Assembly (NCBI GenBank): GCA_964432155.1
Contig: CAYSMF010000001.1
Location: forward strand, 62,001 to 126,000
Origin: UBA10438 sp964432155
Lineage (GTDB): Bacteria; Bacteroidota; Ignavibacteria; Kapaibacteriales; Kapaibacteriaceae
Reading direction: 5' to 3'
DNA: 64,000 nucleotides
Of the stretch, positions 27,767-36,460 are shown piece by piece (the stretch's first letter is position 1; the number at the start of each line of letters is the position of its first letter). The notes under the pieces were generated by a model that saw only the letters and a list, made by a program, of their open reading frames with translations, made no database searches and had not been told where the DNA came from. A program made the translations under genes and the position numbers.

Positions 27767-28354
27767 ATGGATTCCGACCTCCAGATACTCGAAGCATACA
27801 GATCTGGAGATCGCGAGCGTGCCAGCAATGCGTTTGTGCGCAAGCATCAACGCTTTGTGTACGGCATTGCGCGTAGGTTTATGCGGGATCACGACGACGC
27901 TCAGGATGTGGTGCAGGACGTCATGATTCGTGCGCTTGCTGCACTCGAGAGTTTCCAGCAACAGAGTTCGATGCAGACGTGGCTCTACCGTATCACGGTC
28001 AACACATGCACGTCGGCTCTCCGAAAGTCCAAGATTCGACGATTCTTCCAGATAGATACTGATGTCGAGCAGCATGGTTCGACCGACTCCCATGCACGCG
28101 CCGACCATCGGGTGCAGGAACAGGATCTCGAAACGTTCCTTCGCAACGTGCTTTCTACGCTGCCTCAGCGACAGCGCGAGGCGTTTTGCATGCGCTACAT
28201 CGACGAGCTATCGTACGCAGAGATGAGTCAGATCACGGGTACCTCCGAGGGGGCACTCAAGGCGAACTACCATTGGGCGGTGAAGAAGATTGCCGAAGCG
28301 ATGAAGGCAAGTGAATACCGTCCACCAACGACTGAACAATCTTCAGAACACTGA
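27767..28354 (+). CDS. RNA polymerase sigma factor, ECF subfamily
   Basis: This 195-residue ECF sigma factor has region 2 (AYRSGDRERASNAFVRKHQRFVYGIARRF, then DAQDVVQDVMIRAL and WLYRITVNTCTSALRK) and region 4 (LSTLPQRQREAFCMRYIDELSYAEMSQITGTSEGALKANYHWAVKKI), joined by a charged linker. It would redirect RNA polymerase in response to an envelope or stress signal. An in-frame ATG at 27704 would add 21 residues without family similarity, so I start at MDSDLQILEAYRSGD. The next gene, 1 bp downstream, encodes a probable membrane anti-sigma factor. Confidence 0.87.
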   Translation: MDSDLQILEAYRSGDRERASNAFVRKHQRFVYGIARRFMRDHDDAQDVVQDVMIRALAALESFQQQSSMQTWLYRITVNTCTSALRKSKIRRFFQIDTDVEQHGSTDSHARADHRVQEQDLETFLRNVLSTLPQRQREAFCMRYIDELSYAEMSQITGTSEGALKANYHWAVKKIAEAMKASEYRPPTTEQSSEH

Positions 28355-28355
28355 C

Positions 28356-28808
28356 ATGCACGACAAACGAACTGAAATCGAGTACGAACTGCGCGAGATT
28401 CTGTCGACGGACGACGCCGATGATCAGACTGCGGCAGACATGATGATTGCGCATCGTCAACGTCTTGCGCAGCAGATCGGTGCGCAAGCCTTTGCACGTC
28501 GTTCTGCCAAGCACACGCCAGCGCGTCGCTGGAGCGCACGTACGTCGATCTGGCTTGCTGGAGCCGGTGGGGCAGTCGCTACCGTCCTTGTGATCTTGCT
28601 AGCGGGCGTGCAGCAGCCACAACACCAACAAGGAGCTCAGCAGCAGATCATTTCGCAAACGCAAATCCCAACAGCCTCGCAGTCATCCTCGGATGATGGT
28701 GCAGATGTGGACGCATTGGTGCGCGAAACGCTTGCGAGTGTTGATGAGGTATGGGAACGCGGCGAGCAGGATATCGATCGACTGATATCGGATCGCTCAG
28801 GGAAGTAG
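28356..28808 (+). CDS. Putative membrane anti-sigma factor
   Basis: The 150-residue protein has a charged N-terminal domain (1-60), one transmembrane segment (about 66-84, SIWLAGAGGAVATVLVILL) and a short Gln/Ser-rich outer domain. The topology and its place one base after the ECF sigma gene suggest an anti-sigma factor. It lacks the HxxxCxxC zinc motif of ZAS anti-sigma factors, so the sigma-binding part is not recognised by motif. Function is inferred from position and topology. The 3' end is 3 bp from the convergent nucleoside transporter. Confidence 0.6.
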   Translation: MHDKRTEIEYELREILSTDDADDQTAADMMIAHRQRLAQQIGAQAFARRSAKHTPARRWSARTSIWLAGAGGAVATVLVILLAGVQQPQHQQGAQQQIISQTQIPTASQSSSDDGADVDALVRETLASVDEVWERGEQDIDRLISDRSGK

Positions 28809-28811
28809 ATC

Positions 28812-30056
28812 TCAGATCATCAATCCCACGACGCACGCCGTCAGGAGGTTCGCCAGTGCGCCAATGCACATTGCCTTCAATCCAAAGCGTGCAACCTCGG
28901 CGCGGCGATCTGGTGCCATCATGCCGTAGCCACCGATCTGAATACCAATCGACATCACGTTGGCAAAGCCACAGAGGGCGATTGTTGCCAAGCGTACCGT
29001 ACGATCGCTCAGCGTGCCATCAGCAACCATGCTTGCTAGACGATCATACGCAATGAATTCCGTCAGCGCGATCTTAGTGCCCAACAGTGAAGCAAATGCC
29101 GAGGCCTCGTGTGCAGGGATGCCGGTGAGCCAGGCGAAGGGAAGAAAGCACCAACCTAAGATCATTTCGATTGATGACGGGAAGCCTGACAGTCCCGCAT
29201 CAGCCATGGCCGTAGCACCAATACCCAGCAATGCATCAAGGAACGCAACGATAGCCTTGAAGGCGATCAGGACCACAACGACGTTGATTGCGAGCTTGGC
29301 TCCGTCGAGTGCGCCATGCGCTACAGCATCGAGGACGTTGCCAGATGAGATCACCGGATCGAGTGACTGAACTTCGAGCTCACGTTCACCCGACCGACGT
29401 GGTTGCGCAATCTTTGCGAGAACAAGAGCAGCAGGTGCAGCGAGAATCGACGCAATCATCAGATCGGTAGCATTGATCCCGCGCGCGACGTACACGCCCA
29501 TCGTTGAACCGGCAATGGTGGCAAAGCCACCAACCATCATCGCGAAGAGTTCCGACGACGAGATGTGTGGGATGTAATGTCGGACAAGAAGGGGCGACTC
29601 AGTCTGACCGAGGAAGATCTCACCGACAGCATTGATTGACTCGATGGGGGCGGTACCCATTGTGCGCTCGATTATGCGTGCCGACCATCGCACCACGCGT
29701 TGCATGATGCCATAGTGATACAGAACACTCATGCACGACGAAAAGAAGACGATCACCGAGAGGATGGTCAGTGCGAACTGAAATCCCACCACACCCTGTC
29801 CCTTCGGCAGCGGAAGGTCGCCAAACAAGAACGCTGCTCCATCGCGCGCGAACCCGAGAAACCACGTAACGCCATCACCGAGGTATTGGAATGCGGCAAC
29901 ACCGGGAGGAAACAACACCATTGCAAGCGCTAGGACGCCTTGGAGGAGCATTCCGATGACCACTGTACGCCACGGAATGTCCTTGCGCGATGACGACCAC
30001 GCAAATGCTAATCCGAGAATGACGACTATCCCAAGGCCCGAGGCTAGTTGTTGCAT
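28812..30056 (-). CDS. Concentrative nucleoside transporter (NupC/CNT family)
   Basis: The 414 residues are mostly membrane segments. CNT landmarks are present: GVVGFQFALTILSVIVFFSSCMSVLYHYGIMQ, then NAVGEIFLGQTESPLLVR, whose GQTE side chains bind nucleoside and Na+/H+, and the second half with GYGMMAPDRRAEVARFGLKAM near the end. It imports nucleosides by cation symport. It begins 13 bp after dnaE on the same strand, so it is probably the last gene of the dnaE operon and would feed salvage of nucleotides. Confidence 0.9.
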   Translation of the reverse strand: MQQLASGLGIVVILGLAFAWSSSRKDIPWRTVVIGMLLQGVLALAMVLFPPGVAAFQYLGDGVTWFLGFARDGAAFLFGDLPLPKGQGVVGFQFALTILSVIVFFSSCMSVLYHYGIMQRVVRWSARIIERTMGTAPIESINAVGEIFLGQTESPLLVRHYIPHISSSELFAMMVGGFATIAGSTMGVYVARGINATDLMIASILAAPAALVLAKIAQPRRSGERELEVQSLDPVISSGNVLDAVAHGALDGAKLAINVVVVLIAFKAIVAFLDALLGIGATAMADAGLSGFPSSIEMILGWCFLPFAWLTGIPAHEASAFASLLGTKIALTEFIAYDRLASMVADGTLSDRTVRLATIALCGFANVMSIGIQIGGYGMMAPDRRAEVARFGLKAMCIGALANLLTACVVGLMI

Positions 30057-30069
30057 GGATGCTTCCGCG

Positions 30070-33000
30070 TTACCGTTCGGTATCTATCAGCACGTTACTC
30101 TCACCAAATGTCGAACAGAGAAACGCCGTGTTCTCCTTCGAGGTCTTGATCTTCATGGTGGTGAGGTACTGTCGCTTGCCTTCGGGATGCATCACAACGA
30201 ACGAGATACTGTCTTCAGCGTCTCGTGTGTTACAGCGTTCCTTGAGCTCGCGGAGATGATCGTCGGTGACACGATCGGGTCGAATACAGACAACATATCC
30301 CTTCGAGAACTTCTTCTCTGCCTGTTCCAACGTGAGTACTTCGTCGACAATGATCTTCGCCGTATCGCCGTTAATCTCGCATTTGCCGATGAGAACAACG
30401 ACGCTGTCGGGACGGAGTAGCTCGGCAAACTTCTTGTAGGCGTCACTCCACAGGATGGCTTCTGCACTCCCGTTGTACTGTTCAACCTTCAACACCGCAA
30501 ACGTGTTTTCCCTTCGATCAAGCTTGGTACGAACGTCGCTGAGTAGACCGCACATGCGCACGGTCTTGCCGTTCAGCTCGGGATCAAGGCGTGCCAGCGA
30601 GAGTGTACTGAACGACTGCACGGCGAGCGCATACTCCTGCAGCGGGTGCCCAGAGATGTAGAAGTTGAGATACTCGCGTTCTTTCTTCAGGCGGTCGCGC
30701 TCAGGCCATGGATCGATTGCTGGGAGTGAGGGCTCTTTGGGCTTTTCAATCTCCTGTGAGCCGAAGAGACCACCAGAGCTCGAGAGCACGTCGTCCTGGA
30801 CTTGTGATGCGTAGTGCAGTGCTGTATCGATTACGGAGAACAGCTGTGCCCGGTGCCCTGAGTTCAGCGAATCAAATGCTCCGGTGCATACAAGCGCTTC
30901 GAGAATACGCCGATTGACAACCTTCTTTTCGACACGTGCTGAGAAGTCGAAGATCGATGAAAACGGTTGCTCCTGCCGGGCTTCGACGATTGCATCAACA
31001 GCACTGATACCAACGGTCTTGATACCAGCCATGCCGAAGTAGATGACGTTCTTATCAGCGACGAATGTTGCTGTTGAACGATTAACATCAGGAGGTAGCA
31101 CGGTGATCGAGAATCTCCGCGCCTCGTCGATGAGTCGCACAATCTTGTCTTGATCGTTGAGTTCGGCCGTCATGTTGGCAGCGAGAAACTCGGCGGGGTA
31201 ATGCGTCTTCAGCCATGCCGTTTGGAAGGCTAGGTAGGAGTATGCAGCCGAGTGAGACTTATTGAAACCGTAGGCGGCAAACTTCTGAATCAAGTCAAAG
31301 ATCTCAGAGGCGGTTGCCTCATCAATTCCTGCATGCCCCTTCGCTCCATCGACAAACTTCGAGCGCTGCTCAGCCATCGACTTCTCGTCCTTCTTACCCA
31401 TGGCGCGGCGCATCACGTCGGACTGCGCAAGCGTGAAGCCGGCGAGTGTCTGCACGAGCTGCATAACCTGCTCTTGGTAGACGATGATGCCGTAGGTCTT
31501 TTCGAGGATTGGCCCCATGAGAGGATGGAGATACTCGATTGGCTTTCGTCCGTGTTTCCGATCGATGAAGTCGGGGATATTGCCCATCGGACCTGGTCGA
31601 TAGAGCGCGTTCATCGCGATCAAATCATCCAGTACTGTTGGCTTCAACTCGCGCAGTGCCTTCTGCATCGGTTCGGATTCGAACTGGAAGACGGCGAGCG
31701 TTTGGCCGCGGGCAAAGAGCTCATAGGTGGCTGGATCATCGAAATCGATCGAATCGATGTCGATATCGAGCCCATGATTGCGTTTGATCTGCGCGAGCGT
31801 CTCGTCGATGATGCTGAGCGTGCGCAATCCGAGGAAGTCCATCTTGAGGAGACCTGCTTCCTCGAGATCCTTCATGTTGTACTGCGTAGCCGGCTCGGTA
31901 TTCGGCGTTTTGTACACCGGAACGTAGTTGCTGATCGGACCCGGTGCAATAACCACTCCGGCAGCATGTAGCGACGCATTACGTGCGAATCCTTCGAGCG
32001 TCTTGGCGTATTCAAGCATGTCCTTGATACGCTGATCATCACTGGTCTTCAGCCACTTGAGCTCAGGAAGCTCTACCGCTTCGGAGAGCGAGTGGACCTT
32101 GCCAAGGATCACGGGAATCTTGTCGGTGATGCTATTAATCGTTGCTAGGTCGATACCCATCACGCGGCCCACATCCTTCAATACGGCACGTGACGAAAGC
32201 GTACCAAACGTAATGATCTGTGCTACCGAGTCGGCGCCGTATTTCTCCTTCACATACTCGATGACGCGCTCGCGCTTATCGTCAGAGAAGTCGACGTCGA
32301 TATCGGGCATCGACACACGATCAGGATTGAGGAATCGCTCGAAGAGCAGATCGTACTTAAGTGGATCGATGTTGGTGATGCCGAGCGCATAGGCTACGAG
32401 CGATCCAGCAGCAGAGCCCCGGCCGGGTCCGACGCGGACGCCCATTTCGCGGGCAGCTCGGATAAAGTCCCATACGATCAGGAAGTATCCGGCATATCCC
32501 ATGCGACGGATAACATTGAGCTCGAAGCTCACGCGATCGAGGATGGTGCTTGTGAGGTTCGGGAAGCGCTCTTCCAGCCCCTTCATCGTGATTTCCTCGA
32601 GGTAGTCCTCGAGGGTCGTTGCGTCACTGTCAGCAGGGATAGGGAACTTCGGTAGCTGCAGATCGGTCGGAATCGTTAGGTCGACTTTATCAGCGATCTC
32701 TTCCGTCGACTCGATGCCTTGGGCAAAATCTTTGAAGAGCTTCTTCATATCTGACTGCGTCTTGAGGTACATCTCTGGTACCTTATAGCGCAGATCTGTC
32801 TTCACATTGAACTGACCATCCCGAGCGAAGGACGCGTCCTTGTTGATGTGAAGCAGCACGTTGTGTGCTACAGCATCTTCCTTCTTGACGTAGTGTGCAT
32901 CGTTGGTGACAACGAGTTTGATCCCGAGTTCCTTCGCAAGCTTTGGTGCGAACTCGAGAACGTGTTTGTCCTCGGGTAGACCGTGATCTTGCAACTCGAT

Positions 33001-33522
33001 ATAGAAGTCGTCGCCGAAGATTTCCTTCAACGTGATCGCATTCGCACGCGCTGTGTCTACATCACCGGCAAGCATTGGCGCGTTAATGGGGCCAGCAAGG
33101 CACGCGGAGGTAGCAATCAGTCCTTCATGGTGCTGCCGAAGCAGATCCATGTCGATACGGGGCTTGTAGTAATACCCGTGCGTGTGACCGATGGACGTGA
33201 GCTTGATGAGATTCTTATAGCCTTGCTCGTTCTTCGCGAGAAGGACAAGGTGGTAGTAGTTTCTCTTCTTCGCAGCGTCTTGAATCTTCTCGCGATCCGT
33301 GTGTTTACGAACGGCGATATACACCTCACAGCCGATGATGGGCTTAACACCGGACTTCTTTGCTTTCTTGTAGAACTCGAAGCACCCGAACATGACACCG
33401 TGGTCGGTGATCGCGAGTGCTTTTTGACCGTCTTTGACTGCTGCATCGATAAGAGTCTGGGGGCTTGCAGCCGCGTCGAGCAGGGAGAAGTGCGTGTGGT
33501 TGTGGAGGTGAACGAAGCTCAT
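30070..33522 (-). CDS. dnaE: DNA polymerase III subunit alpha
   Basis: The 1150-residue replicative polymerase has the PHP domain first (FVHLHNHTHFSLLDAAA, then LAITDHGVMFG), with intact metal-site histidines. The palm follows with GPGRGSAAGSL (366-376) and catalytic aspartates in PDIDVDF (406-412). Later come FGTLSSRAVLKDVGRV, thumb/fingers (RPGPMGNIPDFIDRK, YQEQVMQL), a helix-hairpin-helix region and the OB domain (VRMCGLLSDVRTKLDRR). It is a DnaE1-type enzyme; proofreading would come from a separate DnaQ. It follows the small PHA-like gene by 8 bp. Confidence 0.95.
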   Translation of the reverse strand: MSFVHLHNHTHFSLLDAAASPQTLIDAAVKDGQKALAITDHGVMFGCFEFYKKAKKSGVKPIIGCEVYIAVRKHTDREKIQDAAKKRNYYHLVLLAKNEQGYKNLIKLTSIGHTHGYYYKPRIDMDLLRQHHEGLIATSACLAGPINAPMLAGDVDTARANAITLKEIFGDDFYIELQDHGLPEDKHVLEFAPKLAKELGIKLVVTNDAHYVKKEDAVAHNVLLHINKDASFARDGQFNVKTDLRYKVPEMYLKTQSDMKKLFKDFAQGIESTEEIADKVDLTIPTDLQLPKFPIPADSDATTLEDYLEEITMKGLEERFPNLTSTILDRVSFELNVIRRMGYAGYFLIVWDFIRAAREMGVRVGPGRGSAAGSLVAYALGITNIDPLKYDLLFERFLNPDRVSMPDIDVDFSDDKRERVIEYVKEKYGADSVAQIITFGTLSSRAVLKDVGRVMGIDLATINSITDKIPVILGKVHSLSEAVELPELKWLKTSDDQRIKDMLEYAKTLEGFARNASLHAAGVVIAPGPISNYVPVYKTPNTEPATQYNMKDLEEAGLLKMDFLGLRTLSIIDETLAQIKRNHGLDIDIDSIDFDDPATYELFARGQTLAVFQFESEPMQKALRELKPTVLDDLIAMNALYRPGPMGNIPDFIDRKHGRKPIEYLHPLMGPILEKTYGIIVYQEQVMQLVQTLAGFTLAQSDVMRRAMGKKDEKSMAEQRSKFVDGAKGHAGIDEATASEIFDLIQKFAAYGFNKSHSAAYSYLAFQTAWLKTHYPAEFLAANMTAELNDQDKIVRLIDEARRFSITVLPPDVNRSTATFVADKNVIYFGMAGIKTVGISAVDAIVEARQEQPFSSIFDFSARVEKKVVNRRILEALVCTGAFDSLNSGHRAQLFSVIDTALHYASQVQDDVLSSSGGLFGSQEIEKPKEPSLPAIDPWPERDRLKKEREYLNFYISGHPLQEYALAVQSFSTLSLARLDPELNGKTVRMCGLLSDVRTKLDRRENTFAVLKVEQYNGSAEAILWSDAYKKFAELLRPDSVVVLIGKCEINGDTAKIIVDEVLTLEQAEKKFSKGYVVCIRPDRVTDDHLRELKERCNTRDAEDSISFVVMHPEGKRQYLTTMKIKTSKENTAFLCSTFGESNVLIDTER

Positions 33523-33530
33523 GCTGCAAT

Positions 33531-33812
33531 CTACTTACCGAGACGCTTTACCTGCTCCGTCAACATGGATTCAAGTTGTCCACGGGCCGCAGCACCAAAG
33601 AGGGAAAGCTCAATATGGATATGTACACGGTGGTGTTCGACCGTGACCGTGCCATGTCCAAGTTTTCCACGGGCATGTAAGACGTTGCCTTCCCACCGAG
33701 TTTCGTCGAGCATGAGTCGTACTTCTGGTCGCGCCAAGATCTTGGTGTCGATGATTTCGCGCATCTCCACCACCGTCTTCGACGTCTCTATCGTTTGATC
33801 AATCGCTGCCAT
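33531..33812 (-). CDS. Small protein of the polyhydroxyalkanoic acid system (PHA_gran_rgn-like) family
   Basis: The 93 residues fit the small PHA granule-system-like family. The family pattern is a helical N-terminal part, then a tryptophan (TRWEGNVLHARG), a beta strand with GTVTVEHHRVHIHIEL and a terminal helix (QLESMLTEQVKRLGK). Members are found widely, often far from PHA genes, and their function is not well defined. It lies between a T9SS cargo gene (5 bp upstream) and dnaE (8 bp downstream), so it is co-transcribed with both. Confidence 0.6.
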   Translation of the reverse strand: MAAIDQTIETSKTVVEMREIIDTKILARPEVRLMLDETRWEGNVLHARGKLGHGTVTVEHHRVHIHIELSLFGAAARGQLESMLTEQVKRLGK

Positions 33813-33817
33813 CAGAA

Positions 33818-35995
33818 TTACCTCTGGGTTATGAACATCTGCGTTGATACAACGGCCCCAGTGCGGAGCAATTGTAGGGTGTAGACACCCGTTGCGCAGT
33901 GAGTGACGTCGATGCTTGTTCGTGTAGTGGATCCATCGACGTCGTGTGTCGCACGAACACGTCCAGCCGCATCGCTAATCCGCACCTGATCGACGTCGGT
34001 GCCAATGCCCGACCAGTCGATCATCATCACACCGTTTACCACGGGATGCGGTGCCACGATGGCTGCGATCGCAGCGCCTTCATCCTCATTGACGGATACG
34101 ATCTCGAAAATCATTGGACGGTTGACTGACACGTTTTCTGGATGCGTGCTATCGCGCATGTCACACGGCAACAGCTCGTTGCGATAGTACTGTGTGAGCA
34201 CATGATACTCGCCAGTATTGCACTCGCCATTCTCGTTGTAGACAACAAGGTCACCGAAGACACGAACCGAGCCACCTAGCTTGTAATTGAACACCTGTGA
34301 ACAACCACCAAGAACTGCACCACCGGTTATGCGGTTGTTCTGTGCTAAGCATTGATCGCGCACCACGGCACTGTCGGTGAGTGTTCCACCAAGAACAAAC
34401 GCATTGTCTGTCACGCGGGCATACCCAGAGATCGTCGCATCCTGCACGTAGGTGTATCCCTCGATTCGTGCATTTCCAGTGATCGTGCTTGCTCCTGCTA
34501 CAATTGCTCGGGGTCCAACGTACACACTTGCATCAACCTTTGAGCGGTCATCCACCCAGCCCCCTCCATTAGGATGTCGTTTCCCGGGACTTTGTCGCAG
34601 CTGCGGACGAACAAGATCTGGGTGCTGATAGCCCTCGGGAACAGCATTCTTCAGCCGTACCTCATAGGGATAATGGTACCGCTTCGGATTGCCATTCCAA
34701 GTGTTGTTGAGCGTTGGATTCGCATGCATACTGTCCACAGGTGCACCGAGTACCACCAGATACACACGCTCTTCTTCCGGGATGAGTTCAATCGAGATGG
34801 TGCCACGTGTAGAGGTCTGCACGTGATGACGTCGATGCTCGGTTCCGTCGGCGCGTTCGGTGACGAAACCATATCGCCACCCGGCATGATCGTTCACTTC
34901 TGCATGACCGATGAACGTGACCTCGACGGACTTCGACCGGTCGTCGACGTAGAGCGGAACAACGTTGTATCCATAATCCTGCGGAGCATTGTACGGATCG
35001 GAATAGTAGCGACGTTGCGTTGTGTCGATCGCGCGAAGAACATCATACGTTCGTTGAGCAAAGATCCGACCCCAGCCAGCAGAGAGGCGATCTCTGCGTG
35101 AGTTGCGAAGGTATGTGCCCCAGGAATTTGTTGGATAGTTCCAACAGACGGCATTACGTGCGTAGTCGAACATAAAGTCGTTGAATTCGACCTGCGTGAG
35201 ATTCGCAATGCGTCGCAGCGTTTGGAGTGGATATTCAAGGGGCTTCCATTCAGTCCAAAGTCTGCTCACCATCGGCAAGCCGAGTGTGCTGTGGATGTGA
35301 AACAGGAAGTGATACCCCTCGTAGTTGAATTTCCAGTCAGGTTCGAGCATCAGATAGTGATGCGCGTCGATGTCTGACGAGACGGCCATCGGGTAGAGAA
35401 CGTTGCGCACATAATTCGCATGCGTTTCGTAGAACAGACCGTCGTTGTCGTAGATCGCCTTTGCACCACGTTGCGAGTTTTGATCATCGATGTGGTACAT
35501 CGCCTGGAGCGAATGGGTGAACTCGTGAGCAATCACGCCACCATCACGCGTGGCATTCGGGTGCACCCAGAAGGCTCCGATTGTATCGTCAACAGCCCAG
35601 CCATTAGCCCATCCTTCGGGTCCACCTGGACCGTAGGTGTTGTACATCACGATCACGTACTTGTACTTCGATGCCTGAGTTCCCGGCTCGTCATGGATCA
35701 TCCCGAGTTCGTCGCAGCGACGGAAGATGTACTCCATGGTGTCGAGGATCTGCTTCGGGTCGAAGCGAAGATTCGGGTCGGTGAAGGTCTCAGGTTTCGG
35801 CCCAACGCCATCACCCCAAATCAGGAAGAAGTTTGCGCTCTGCGCCGTCTTATCCCACGAGAATTGACGTCCTTCGATCGTATTCGTGTCGCGGATGTAG
35901 GCAGGTACGTACGCCTGCTTCTGTGCAGACGCACCATGCGGGAGGAACAGCCAGACTGTGAGACTGATGATCAGGTAACGAACGTGTGCTTTCAT
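33818..35995 (-). CDS. Secreted DUF6055-like metallopeptidase-type protein with a type IX sorting domain
   Basis: The 725-residue protein has a signal peptide (1-24, ending GASAQ). Residues about 45-330 look like DUF6055: NFFLIWGDGVG, GGPEGWANGWAV, and VIAHEFTHSLQAMYH, whose HEFTH (157-161) with FYETHANY (E190) forms a gluzincin-like zinc site. Residues about 490-620 carry hexapeptide-like strands (AIVAGASTITGNARIEGYTYV, split here as short turns) that resemble a left-handed beta-helix. The last 80 residues are a Por/T9SS sorting domain (VRISDAAGRVRATHDV, GVYTLQLLRTGAVVSTQMFI). I infer export to the cell surface by T9SS. It begins a minus-strand run ending in dnaE and nupC. Confidence 0.78.
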   Translation of the reverse strand: MKAHVRYLIISLTVWLFLPHGASAQKQAYVPAYIRDTNTIEGRQFSWDKTAQSANFFLIWGDGVGPKPETFTDPNLRFDPKQILDTMEYIFRRCDELGMIHDEPGTQASKYKYVIVMYNTYGPGGPEGWANGWAVDDTIGAFWVHPNATRDGGVIAHEFTHSLQAMYHIDDQNSQRGAKAIYDNDGLFYETHANYVRNVLYPMAVSSDIDAHHYLMLEPDWKFNYEGYHFLFHIHSTLGLPMVSRLWTEWKPLEYPLQTLRRIANLTQVEFNDFMFDYARNAVCWNYPTNSWGTYLRNSRRDRLSAGWGRIFAQRTYDVLRAIDTTQRRYYSDPYNAPQDYGYNVVPLYVDDRSKSVEVTFIGHAEVNDHAGWRYGFVTERADGTEHRRHHVQTSTRGTISIELIPEEERVYLVVLGAPVDSMHANPTLNNTWNGNPKRYHYPYEVRLKNAVPEGYQHPDLVRPQLRQSPGKRHPNGGGWVDDRSKVDASVYVGPRAIVAGASTITGNARIEGYTYVQDATISGYARVTDNAFVLGGTLTDSAVVRDQCLAQNNRITGGAVLGGCSQVFNYKLGGSVRVFGDLVVYNENGECNTGEYHVLTQYYRNELLPCDMRDSTHPENVSVNRPMIFEIVSVNEDEGAAIAAIVAPHPVVNGVMMIDWSGIGTDVDQVRISDAAGRVRATHDVDGSTTRTSIDVTHCATGVYTLQLLRTGAVVSTQMFITQR

Positions 35996-35999
35996 AGCA

Positions 36000-36007
36000 C
36001 GAAGATA
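36000..36007 (-). promoter_or_regulatory. Leaderless-type -7 box (TATCTTCG) for the T9SS cargo gene
   Basis: On the minus strand TATCTTCG is followed by four bases (TGCT) and the ATG at 35995. It differs from TAnnTTTG at one base. Its spacing equals that of the exact boxes at 38251 and 56307. Confidence 0.5.
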
Positions 36008-36019
36008 TCGATGCTATGG

Positions 36020-36027
36020 TAAGTTTG
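36020..36027 (+). promoter_or_regulatory. Leaderless-type -7 box (TAAGTTTG) for the DUF1801 gene
   Basis: An exact TAnnTTTG box ends three bases before the ATG at 36031. If transcription starts a few bases after the box, as in Bacteroidota, the mRNA begins at or next to the start codon. Confidence 0.6.
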
Positions 36028-36030
36028 AAC

Positions 36031-36438
36031 ATGGCAAAAGCAACACTTAAAACCGCCCCCACGTCTGCAGTTCTCGGTACGCTTCTCGCATCGATTGCCG
36101 ACCCTCAGCGCAGGACCGATACGGAGAAGGTGTGCGCGCTGATGGAGCAGATCACCGCGTGTGCTCCGGTGTTATGGGGCCCGAGTATCGTCGGCTTTGG
36201 ATCGCAGACGCTCGAGTACGATTCAGGTCGGGTTGTCGACTGGTTCGTTGTTGGATGCTCTCCACGGAAGGCAGCCCTCACACTGTATCTGCACAGTACG
36301 GCTGATGTAACCGACCTCCTGTCCAAGCTGGGAAAGCACACGACAGGGAAGTCGTGCATCTACATCAAGAAGCTTGATCAGATCGATATGTCTGTGCTCA
36401 CAGAGCTTATCACGCGCACATGGCGCGCCGCTGTCTAA
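36031..36438 (+). CDS. DUF1801 domain protein
   Basis: The 135-residue protein resembles DUF1801 (YdhG-like) proteins: ADPQRRTDTEKVCALMEQITACAPVLWGPSIVGFGS at the N terminus, KAALTLYLH in the middle, and GKSCIYIKKLDQID near the end. These small alpha/beta proteins have an iron-sulphur-like or frataxin-like fold, and their function is unknown. An in-frame ATG-free GTG/ATG at 36016 would start before the -7 box, so the ATG at 36031 is used. It converges on the PhnE-like permease across 22 bp. Confidence 0.78.
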   Translation: MAKATLKTAPTSAVLGTLLASIADPQRRTDTEKVCALMEQITACAPVLWGPSIVGFGSQTLEYDSGRVVDWFVVGCSPRKAALTLYLHSTADVTDLLSKLGKHTTGKSCIYIKKLDQIDMSVLTELITRTWRAAV

Positions 36439-36460
36439 CGGAGTTGTTTCTCTGCTGGTC

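Noticed and set aside
31252..33798. Plus-strand open frames opposite dnaE (31252-31971, 32983-33798)
   Set aside because: They mirror the dnaE reading frame and have no start signals or domains.
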